This document shows positions 23,818 through 34,218 of a stretch of 64,000 nt of DNA, one piece after another. The stretch comes from Plasmodium brasilianum (Eukaryota > Apicomplexa > Aconoidasida > Haemosporida > Plasmodiidae). The stretch covers positions 1,597,001 through 1,661,000 of the forward strand of contig NC_090126.1 in NCBI RefSeq assembly GCF_023973825.1, written 5' to 3'. Below the pieces are notes generated by a model that did no database searches, was not told the origin of the DNA, and saw only the letters and a list, made by a program, of their open reading frames with translations. The position numbers and the translations under genes are program-made. Position 1 is the first letter of the stretch, and every line of letters begins with the position of its first letter.

Positions 23818-25366
23818 ATGAAAGACTACTTAGCTGAATGCAACAAATATTTAAAATATGATAATCCAATAGTTATTGAAAATGAGGCTGAGGAGGAGGA
23901 GAAAGGTAAAAATTTGAAAGACGAAAAGAAGATAAAAGATAAAAATATTGTACGAATAATTCAAGAAATTCGAAAGAATTTAAAATCGAACATGTTATAT
24001 AAAAATGACAATAAAAATGTTTTTTTCAATGAGCCTATTTACAATATTTTTCCAATGAAAAATATAAAAGAAAAAAAGATGGAATATATTTTTTACGTAT
24101 CAAGATCAACTAGTGAAGACGATGTATTAACATGCCTTAGAAAAATAAATGAAATTATATTTGCTATGTATACAAAAAGTTTGGTCATAAAAAAAGAATT
24201 TCTCGATGAATTGTTAAACGTTTTTATGGAATTGTGTAGACAGGTTTTTCTTCTTAATTTTTAAAACGCCCATTAAAAGTGTGGGGTATCCAAATGAACA
24301 TGTATTGCTACTCAGTGTTTACATGTTTGTTCTGTCATGCGTTAATATATCCTATGCCTCTATGTGAGTAAAGCATACATGATAAACGTGGGTTTGTTTA
24401 TGCATATGCACAGGTTTCAGTTTCTTGCTTTCAAAGAGGGACCCTTCTGAAACAGTTGTTTAATTATAACATAATGTTGCTTACCCATTACCACAAATTA
24501 GTGCAGTAATAAAAAACGTATTAAAAAAAAAAATAAGTATAATTACAAATAAATTGTGCACAATATGCCCACCAAATGGGCATAAATTCGCATGAACACT
24601 ATGCTACGTTGAGCGTATATTTAACAAATATCAAAAATTTTTATTTTGCTCTGCGAAAAAGACACGCGGAAGTGGAATACACGCAACTACTTCAAATTCT
24701 AATGAAAAAATATATCTGAACGCTTTATTCATTTCATTGTTACTTTTGTTAAAAAAAATGTTCAGATCATCTTTGGAATTAAATCTGAAGAAACAAATAA
24801 AACAAAACAGCTCGTTAAGTGCCCTACGCAATGAAATAGAAATAAAAAAAGATGCTATTAATTCTTTGAAAAATGAAATAGTAAAGACTGAAGATATGAT
24901 CGAAAATGAAAAGATAAACTCAGAAAAGGAGCTATCGAAGGTATGGCCTTTGCGCAACAGTGCAAAAATGGAAGAGGAAAAAAAGAAAAAAGGAAAAAAA
25001 AAAAAAAAAAGGAAAAAAAGCATTGCATAACTCTCAACGCAAAAGTACAATATGCATGATGAATGTTGCCTTTTTTATTTTATTTCGTTTCATTTCGTTT
25101 TATTTCGTTTCATTTCGGTTCATTTCGTTTCATCTCGTTTCATTTCGTTTCATTTCGTTTCATTTCGTTTCATTTCGTTTCATTTCGTTTCATTTCGTTT
25201 CATTTCGTTTCATTTCGTTTCATTTCGCTTCATTTCGTTTTATTCCCTTTCGTTTCCCGTTATTCTTTTTGCGTAGGTGAATATAATATACCAAAACAAA
25301 ATAGATAAGCTGAAAAAAAATAATCAAAGAAAAAAGGACGATTTCACAAGAATATTGCAATTATGA
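23818..25366 (+). CDS. DNALI1: Axonemal dynein light intermediate chain p28 (DNALI1-like), four exons
   Basis: This is the p28 light chain of inner-arm axonemal dynein. In malaria parasites an axoneme exists only in the male gamete, so expression in male gametocytes is inferred. The phase-consistent exons are 23818-24243, 24414-24505, 24766-24940 and 25277-25366, giving 260 residues, the usual p28 size. Matches to the family in order are YLKYDNPIVI near the start (LLKYDTPVLV in animals), an EYIFYVSRSTSEDDVL block, KKEFLDELLNVFMELCRQ joined by splicing to VSVSCFQRGTLLKQ (family CFDELIREVTINCAERG), then a long C-terminal coiled coil (LSALRNEIEIKKDAINSLKN...). The second exon, of 30 codons, makes the identification clear. 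An ATG at 23719 would extend the N-terminus. I preferred 23818 because it matches the family's short leader. Confidence 0.88.
25080..25256. repeat. 10-bp repeat (CATTTCGTTT), about 17 copies, in p28 intron 3
   Basis: The decamer CATTTCGTTT repeats with few changes across almost the whole third intron of the p28 gene. The frames stay open and produce FRFISFH-type artefact ORFs. Confidence 0.9.
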
Positions 25367-25541
25367 GTAGGTAAAAAAAAAAAAAAAAAAAAAAGCAAAC
25401 AGTATTGCCTCCTTTATGTATTTTCTTCTTCTAAACGCTTCATCTACGCCTTTTTTTTTTTTTTTTCAAAATATATAACAATGTTTAAGTAGTTTAAACA
25501 GTTGAAATACTATAAGAATAAAACATTTAATGTTAGTGTAC

Positions 25542-25572
<31 letters not shown>

Positions 25573-25879
25573 TGTAAAATGAAAAATTGAAAAGCTGAAG
25601 AATTAAAAGAATGAAAACTTAAATTGAGTTAAAAAAAAGGGGAAAAATGAAAAGCGCGCAGTAGAAATCAAGAATTGACGAAGAATGCTATGTAACATAA
25701 AAACGAAATATTTATACATTTACAAAAATTAAAATTACCTAAAAAGATTAAAACGTTTATAATTATATTTATATATACATGAATACATACGCACATAAGT
25801 ATGTACAAACATAAATACAGACGCACTTACATACGTATTCATACATATGCCCATCAAACAGCAATTTATTACATGAAAA
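25367..25879. other. Convergent 3' region between p28 and P113
   Basis: A tail-to-tail spacer of about 510 bp with poly-A runs (25373-25394, 25547-25571) and ATAC/TACA words near the P113 3' end. No gene is seen. The 3' UTRs probably abut or overlap. Confidence 0.6.
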
Positions 25880-28800
25880 TTAAAATAATAATTCTAAAAA
25901 TAAGGCAGCTACAATAATTAAGAAACCATTACTTAGATATATAAAAAATGAACTTCCGTTATCTTTTCCACCCATATCCTGTTTCGCTATTTTTTCTTCA
26001 GAACCTCCATTCTCCGTAGTACCTTCAGGTGATTCATCATCATCATCTTCATCAGAGTTATCATCACCTGAAACTGTACCTTCCATGTTTTCAGTGTCCG
26101 CTCCTTCGACTGCACTACCACCTTCTCCTTCTTTTTTATTTTCTTTTTGTTCCTTTAATTCACCAGTAGTTGTTCCTTGGTCATTGATAACTACTACTTC
26201 GTCAGTTGAACTTTCATCTTTATTGCTTTTTGTCATTTCTTTACTTTCTTCTTCTTCTTCTTCTTTATTTTCATCTGTGCTTGGTACATCCGTTTCGGGT
26301 AATACGTCACCTAGGTATAATTCTTCCTCATCTTCTTCCCATTCAACGTTGCCTTGTTCTTCAGTTTTTTTCTCCTTTACAGATTCATCCCCTTCATTAG
26401 ACTGTTCCTCCGTTACCCCTCCTTCCGCAGCGTCTGCTGGTATCTCTGCTGGTATCTCTGCTGGTATCTCTGTTGGTATCTCTGCTGGTATCTCTGCTGG
26501 TATCTCTGCTGGTATCTCTGCTGGTATCTCTGCTGGTATCTCTGCTGGTATCTCTGCTGGTATCTCTGCTGGTATCTCTGCTGGTATCTCTGCTGGTATC
26601 TCTGTTGGTATCTCTGTTGGTATCTCTGCTGGTATCTCTGCTGGTATCTCTGCTGGTATGTTTTCTGGTATCTCTGCTGGTATCTCTGCTGGTATGTTTT
26701 CTGGTATCTCTGCTGGTACGCCAGTTGGTACTTCCGCTGACACACCTGCTTGCACCTCTCCTTCCACTTCACCCGCATCATTTAGTCCCTGTTCATTTAT
26801 TTGAATATTTTCCTCGTCCAGTTTATCCGTAATATTGCTTTTGTTTTCACCAACTCCTTTGTTTTCTGGTATAATATCGGTAATATGCTCCTCTTCCTCT
26901 TCTTCATCAACCTTTGGAACTACACCCTCTATATCAGAGTCTTTTGCTTGCTGATCATCTGTATATATAGGGCTTCCCTCATTTACTTCTTCGCTCTTTT
27001 TCCCGTCATTATCATTGACAGCTCCATCATCACCCATACCTTCACCAGCGCCTGTATCAGCACTGCTAGCTCCACTACCACTGGTCTCATTGCCCCCCCT
27101 TCCCTTAAAAATACTGAAGAAGGAAGAGGCCTGGTTACCGAACACCTCATCTTCGTTTTCATTCGGGCTTGAAATCATGGATGCCCTCTTCAAAGCGTTA
27201 TCACTTTCACTGAACAATCTATCTAGGTTAAAGCTCTTTGCCTTTTCATACAAAGCATTATATTTTGAAGTTTTTTCTTGGATATATTTTTCCTTTTCGA
27301 ATACCTGTTCATATCCTGAATTCATAATAACCTGAAGTTTCTGAGTTATTCTTTTGTTGTTGGTCCATGGTTCATTATTTAACTGTGCTATTTTGTCGAG
27401 GTAATCCACCAAGGTCGTTAGGGCATCTTGATTTTGTTCATTCTCTTTACTATCTTTCATTTTATGATAATTATGTTTTAATAAAATGCTCAAATTTTTT
27501 ATGTTTAAAGGTTTTTTAAAACAATAAGATTTAATACAACTTGCTTGCATATTAAATATATTATTTTTTTCCATATACATAACTTTTAGACTATCAACTA
27601 AACTGTTTCTCATACTGATAATTCTTTGCTTTCGATTTGATTCATCTAACTTCTCTAATTCCTCTATATCCTTGTATTCATTATATATATTATTCTCTTC
27701 TATCTTATTATCATATTTCTTATCCTTAAAATCTATAGCTTTTACTTCTGGATGATATTTAAAAAATATATCAGCTGAAATCATTTCATTTCCTAGAGGG
27801 AAATCATCATAGGTTAACACAGGATCTTCATTTTCATCAAAGAGATCTACTACATTATTACTTTTTGCCTTTGTATATAAATTTGTATATTTCTTTCTTA
27901 TTTTATCTATAGACTTTTCTACTACATCCAGTTTATTCATTTCTTCTTTTAAAATGTTTAGGAGCTGTTCTTGAAAAGCTGTTACATTAATATTTTCAAT
28001 TTTCTCTGCCTCTAACGTTTCTGTAAGATATATATAATACAAATCATGATCCGCATTCCTTTTCATTTCGTTATATCTGTCTTCTAATAAATCCTTTATA
28101 TCTGCTGCTTCATACTTTTTATTTAATATAAGTGATATCTTTTCTCCTAACTCGTTAAATATACTCGATTTTTTTGTTAACTCACCATTCATTTTTTCTA
28201 ATAACAATGCTTTTGCTTTTTTTATTCGATCTGCTAAGTTTTCACTACCATTCATTATTTCATCCACTTCATCCTTTTCACTATTTACATCGTTACTTTC
28301 CAATCCTTGTTCTTTATCAGGCACTTGTTTTCCACCATTAGGGTTATTCTCTACCTCTACCCCTTCATCACTGGTACAAATAACATTTAAAGAAATATAT
28401 GAATTGTTAATATAGCAATTATCTTTTTCGTTCAACTTAAATACCTGTAACTCGTATGGATCTATTAGACACTCTTTGTTATTATCACAAGATTTTTTTA
28501 TATGTTCTGTTACATCTTTCATCTTTGTTGGACAGAAAGGGGAATGCAATAAAGCACTTTTTATACTTAATTTCCCATTCTTACATATTATTGGCTCTTC
28601 ATTCTTATTCTTTATAAAAAAGAAATATTGTATGAACGTATCCTCCAATAAAAAGGAATTACTTAATAAACATGTTGTAGACGTTTTCACTTCATTTTGA
28701 TCAGATTGCACACACTCATCTATTTCTATACTGTTTTTGTTTCTAAAAGACTGCGTTTTACTCTTAAGCACATAATCAAACATGTACAAGCACTTCTTAT

Positions 28801-29236
28801 TATTCGTGCACTTCTTTTCTATCTCGTCAATGCACCTTTTATGGATTATTTCGTTATTCTTGTTTATGCACTGCACTTCACAGTGTAGTATGTACAGGCT
28901 TCCTTGTGTGCACCTGGTTGACGGAAAAAAAAAAAAAAATAAATAAATAAATAAAACAATAAATGGGGGGGTAAACTGAATAAAATGTGCCAAAAAAAAA
29001 AAAAAAGGTAAAATTATTTTTAATTTCACTCGAACGTGTGTACATATATACAAGTGTGCATGTGCATTTGCACACGTCTGTGCTAATACTAATGCATATT
29101 GAACTGTGTTATTTCCTTACTTCAACGAGTTTTCCTCCCCAAACTTTAAAACATCACTATGTACATAACACCTTGTCAAGCACACAAGAAAACTTTGCAA
29201 TATTAAAATAAAAATACTAAAAAAATTTATTTTCAT
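25880..29236 (-). CDS. P113: Surface protein P113, two exons, GPI-anchored
   Basis: The complement exons are 29121-29236 and 25880-28913, giving about 1049 residues. Exon 1 supplies a typical signal peptide (MKINFFSIFILILQSFLVCL) and a conserved CYVHSDVLKFGEENS start. An unspliced reading frame instead runs into intron sequence, giving a false N-terminus. The first 230 residues are Cys-rich with two similar units (LYILHCEVQC and FCPTKMKDVTEHIKKSC), consistent with the SUEL/galactose-binding-lectin-like region reported for P113. A helical middle and an acidic, repetitive tail with an Ala-Glu-Ile-Pro array follow. The protein ends DNGSSFFIYLSNGFLIIVAA plus a hydrophobic stretch, a good GPI-attachment signal. 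P113 is known at the merozoite surface and parasitophorous vacuole, and an interaction with RH5 has been reported. Residue details here come from the sequence and family identity from memory. Confidence 0.9.
26430..26735. repeat. 12-bp coding repeat (Ala-Glu-Ile-Pro) in P113
   Basis: About 25 copies of a 12-bp unit (GGTATCTCTGCT on the + strand) encode AEIP or TEIP on the minus strand, with occasional ENIP and TGVP variants at the 5' end of the array. Every third-position pattern is nearly identical, which points to recent slippage or unequal exchange. Confidence 0.92.
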
Positions 29237-30436
29237 TTTACTATTAAAGTATATAAACAATTTCTGTATATATATACATATGTATAAGGTATTAAACTGT
29301 AGATGAGAAAATTCAAACTGCTCAGGAATTTATATCACGGCTGTACAACGAAGCGAAACGAGAATCGAAGAATAACGTAAAAGTTTAAAGACGAAATAAG
29401 AAAAACTCTAAATGAGAAAAATTAAGGAAGAAAAATCAAAAATTAAAAAAATAAAAAATAAAGCGTAAAGAATAAAAGCTACTATTAAAACTTTATGCAA
29501 CGAAAACTTCCATAATTTGAAGAATTCTTTTTTTTTTTTTTTTTTTTTTTTAAGGTATAAAAAAAGGCTATTGTATAACCTTGTTCTAATAAATCAAAAT
29601 GTATATAATAAAAGGTGCAACGGTATACTAACGGGCTTTTACAAAAAACCAGTGGCAAAAAACAGAAATGCTTCTATACTTTTTAACTTTATAATACAAC
29701 TAAAAACATAAAATTGAAGCATCAAACTGTATATATATACATGCATTCGTGTAAATGTATATATACATATAAGCACATGAGTACAAATGTACATATATAC
29801 CTAATATATATATATATATATATATATATTTATTTATTTATTTATTTACAACTGAGTACACGTACACTTAAATATGCGTATAAGTGTACGTAAATAAATA
29901 TACGTACAAATACGCACTTTTACGGACTTAAATGCGTTATACGTACTCGTTTGGGTAAAGCAAATCGAACTTAACGTAACACTACTATTAGCGCGAATGA
30001 GTAATATAATAAATTAAAAGTGTAAAAGTAATGTAATATAATCAAAAAGCTTTGACTAATGTTGGTGAATTACAATATTATACATATATAAAAATTCCTA
30101 TATCAATATATATCAATATATATTACGTATACATGAGTGTACTTTTACTATAAGGGCATTTAGTGATTATATACATAAAATAAAATATATATACATGTAT
30201 GTATATATTATATAAACACGCATGCTTCTTTATTACAATACATCATCTATTAATTCTTACGATTATACAATAACACGTACTATGAATAACACGTTGTAAT
30301 TTTTGACACAATTGCACAAATTATGCTAATATTATATTTTATAGCTGTAACAGAGTAGAAAAAAAGAAAGGAAATGGAAGGATGAAAAAATGATGAAAAA
30401 ATGATGAAGAAAAAATAAAAGAAGATATGGTGAAAA

Positions 30437-30530
30437 AAAAAGAACAAAAATGAAGAAAATTAAAGAACAAAAATGAAGAAAATTAAAGAACAAACATGAA
30501 GAAAATTAAAGAACAAAAATGGAGAAATAA
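30437..30530. repeat. 23-bp repeat (AAAGAACAAAAATGAAGAAAATT)
   Basis: About four copies of a 23-bp A/G-rich unit lie upstream of P113 and end in a poly-A run of about 30. Confidence 0.75.
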
Positions 30531-30533
30531 AAC

Positions 30534-30567
<34 letters not shown>

Positions 30568-31384
30568 ATTTTACTCCTAATCTCAGTATAATAATTCTAA
30601 AAGCGCATGCAAACCTTGAACCTTGCATGTATATATTAAACAAGAAGAAACAAAGTAAAAAAAAAAAAAAGTATATAATGTAATATAATGCAATATATTA
30701 TAATATATATATAATATAATAGTGCATAGCACTATTATCCCATAAATATTATTATTATTTGCAAAAAATATAAATTTTTTTGTGTTAATTTTTTTTTTTT
30801 TTACACAAATTTTAATTTTAAGATCTTGAATAAATTAAAATTTAACCACATAAGAAGGGCACGAACAGAATTATTTATTTTTAATATTTTCAATTTTTAT
30901 CGCTTAAGAGTCCAAATCTTGGGATCATATAATAAACCCTTTTTTGTGACCCATACCAATTAGAAGTTTTTTCATTAAAAAAAAAAAAATTGCACATATG
31001 TATTAATACAGTAAGTACACTTACATACTTATGCACATACTTATATATTATACATTTTACAATGAAATTTTAAGAAACAAAAAAAACAATTGAACACTTG
31101 TAAGTGTACGTTACATTTTCGTTCCGTACCTAGGCCATTATACTCCATTCACCATGCCTCTTAAAAATGTACATACGAGTTAGAGGTTTATTCTTTTTTT
31201 ACATATATTGGGAGAACAAGAATATACAGAATTTAAAAAAAAGCAAAAAAAAAAAAAAATGATTTTTTAATGGTATAAGTTAAGGAGTATAGTTTTATCT
31301 TTTTTTTTTTTTTTTATTAATTTTGCATATATATTATGTTCACATGCAGTTTTAACATATACTTTATTATATAGTCTTTTTTTT

Positions 31385-31415
<31 letters not shown>

Positions 31416-31624
31416 GCGTGGAGTGTCAAACTCGCTTTTTTTATGATTTTCTAGCATGCAGATAGATCTATATATATAAGTGTCAAAATTAGGAAAAAAT
31501 ATTTTTGTTTGTACTCGAAAAAGGGAAAGCATTTTTCTTCTATTTTCGTCTATATTCTTCTATTTTCTTCTATTTTCTTTTTTTCTTCTATTTTCTTTTT
31601 TTCTTCTATTTTCTTTTTTTCTTC

Positions 31625-31626
<2 letters not shown>

Positions 31627-31689
<63 letters not shown>
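31627..31689. repeat. T63 homopolymer preceded by TTCTATTTTCTTTTT repeats
   Basis: An uninterrupted run of 63 T follows five or six copies of a TTTTCTTCTAT-type unit (31540-31626). Homopolymers of this length are rarely assembled exactly, so the true count is uncertain. Confidence 0.85.
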
Positions 31690-31690
<1 letters not shown>

Positions 31691-32089
31691 TGTGTATTCC
31701 CTTTTGTGTAAAACGTTGCAACTGTAGCAATATAATCTAAAAAAAAAAAAAAATTTCTTTCATCTTTTTTAAATTTAATTGTATAAATAACTGAAGGAGA
31801 TCGTACTTGACAGGTTTCGCCTTATGTGTATACATGTTTTCGAATATTAACCCGCATATGCATATACATATGCTTATATATGCATTTGACATAACCGTGT
31901 GAGGGCAGAACTACTAAAACTTTTCCTTAACGGATGGAAAGCTCTCCCAGTATTTGCCAAAAGTAGGAAAAAAGTACGCTTTTCAATAAAACTGTTAAGT
32001 TAAAAAAAAATGAAACAATAGAAAAATAAAATAATTTTAAAATAATTTATCCATTTAAAAAAATAGAGGACAAAATGGTGCAACTACGT

Positions 32090-32232
32090 AATAACGTAAC
32101 GACATAATAACATAAAGACATAATAACATAACGATATAATAACATAACGATATAATAACATAACGATATAATAACATAACGATATAATAACATAACGATA
32201 TAATAACATAACGATATAATAACATAACTACA
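32090..32232. repeat. 16-bp repeat (CGATATAATAACATAA)
   Basis: About eight copies of a 16-bp unit lie in the P113-PanK1 spacer. The period is not a multiple of three and the region has no coding character. Confidence 0.82.
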
Positions 32233-34218
32233 TAATGGCAAAATGTTAAAATAAAAAAAAAAAAAATTTCACGATGCAACAGGAAAACATAAAAGTAAAA
32301 ACGGAGGTATACTGAAATTTATTTTATATTTTAAAAAGTTTATGAAGGGTTTATGTTAAATGCTTCGATGAAACAACGATACTATTTCAAATGGCTTAAG
32401 TGCATCGTCCCTATATTGCCGCTTACGTAATTAAACGAACATCTTCTATACCCGTATATTTATGTGTATGTGTAAACATATGTACGCATTTATACGTTCA
32501 AATGTGTGTATATTTCTTTATTTGTGTAGGAAATAAAATATTTCCAAAAGCAACAAAGAAAAAAACTCATTATATATATATGAAACATATATTTAAAAAA
32601 TTTTTATATATCCATTATGAAAAATTTCATATATTTATTTGTGATTTAGCTTTATGTTTTTTCTCAACTCGTTAAAGTATCTTTTGGGTCATTCTATGAT
32701 GGCTTTTTCAATTTTCCCATGATACGCGATAATATAATATATTTTATTTTTTTCCGCTTCAATTATATGCCTTTGTATTCCCCTCACATATTAAAAAGAG
32801 CATTTTTTTTTCCAGTTGTAAAAAGAAAGAATGAAATGGAACAAAATAAAAAAAAAAAAAAGTGGACATAATGAAAATAAGAATTATGATATGAGATACT
32901 ATATCATATAACATAATGTACATTACGAAAAATGAAAGAAAAAAAAATTGTAATAAATGGGACCAACTAGCGAACAGTTCTTTAAAAAAGAGAATAATTT
33001 ATATCTAGTGTTTAAGCACTCTAAAGCGAATATTTGATTCTTCACCTTAACACAGGCAGGTGCACCATGAGCTGTAATAGTGCGAGGGTTACATAATTTT
33101 TTTTACCATAACAGGTATGAATGTATTGACATATGTATGTACTTACGTATGCATGAATGGATGTTTGTACAAATGTGCGCACTCTACAACTCATACAACC
33201 AAAATGGTTAGAGAAATGCATTAAAGGAAATAAGAAAGATATGCCTTGCGATCATAAAAAAAAAAAATAGTACTCCTTATAAGGTGTTTTTTGTACATAC
33301 TTTTATACATACAAAAAGACCACTGCTACAGGATCTGTAAGTACTACAGTGCAGGTTTAAATTTTTTGCTAGTTTATATGCATATTCTTACTCAAATGAT
33401 TAAGTTATTTCCCTATCGTGTCAAAGAAAAGCAAATATGGAGTTATACATACATACATACATTATATATAAATATACATATATATATATTTATGTATGGT
33501 AAAAAAAAATATCTGACGGATTTTAAACAAATGAAAATGTGCAATTTATCCTACGAGGGATTGCAGATGAAATCGCTTTTTTTTTTCGTTCCTCTGTTTG
33601 TCATCTTGTTTTTGTTAAAATTGAAATGTTGGCATTATGAACATATATATATATATATGTGTATGCAGGCGTATTCCTTCCTAAGTACATGCATATACTT
33701 GAACATTCAAAAAAAAAAAAAAAAAAGATGGTTACATAAAGAGGGGCCCGCCCACCTCCTGATGGTCTCCTTGTAAAAAACGAAACTGCTTAAGGCACAA
33801 AATAAACATAAAATGAGAAAAAAAAAAATATACATATAAAAACTTATGCATATATATATATATATATGCACACAAACATATATACACATACGCGTATATT
33901 TAAATGTATATGCGCTTACGCATTAGTGCGCATCTGTGTTTCTTGCCATACTCAAGCACTTCGAGGAGAAAAGCCGCTTTTTATTCTAGTTGAAAAAAAA
34001 AAAAAAGAAAAGATACATTAAGTACAGTAAGAACGGTATGTTTAGCACAGCAAGAACAATAAAGTTCAATAAACTCGTTACAACAAAAAATTCTTAAAAT
34101 TTTATTTATCCTTTCGTAGCGAATAAATTAGCTACACGTTAGTTATCATCATAGAACAAAAAGAAGAAAAATCTATCACATGGCGAAATTTGCTTTGTTA
34201 TTTTAAAAAAGCAGTAAA

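Larger units (their letters stand above)
29237..34218. other. 5-kb divergent intergenic region between P113 and PanK1
   Basis: This is the longest gene-free stretch, between the 5' ends of P113 (-) and PanK1 (+), and should contain both promoters. It has TA/CA microsatellites (29730-29840, 30110-30215), a 23-bp repeat at about 30437-30530, a poly-A block, a T63 run (31627-31689), a 16-bp repeat (32090-32232) and many short poly-A and poly-T tracts. Short ORFs here are low complexity or lack family resemblance. I see no tRNA-like cloverleaf. Confidence 0.55.

Noticed and set aside
28878..29075. Unspliced N-terminus of P113 reading through to an upstream Met near 29053
   Set aside because: It lacks a good signal peptide and crosses an intron-like poly-pyrimidine tract. 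The exon at 29121-29236 supplies a proper signal peptide in phase.
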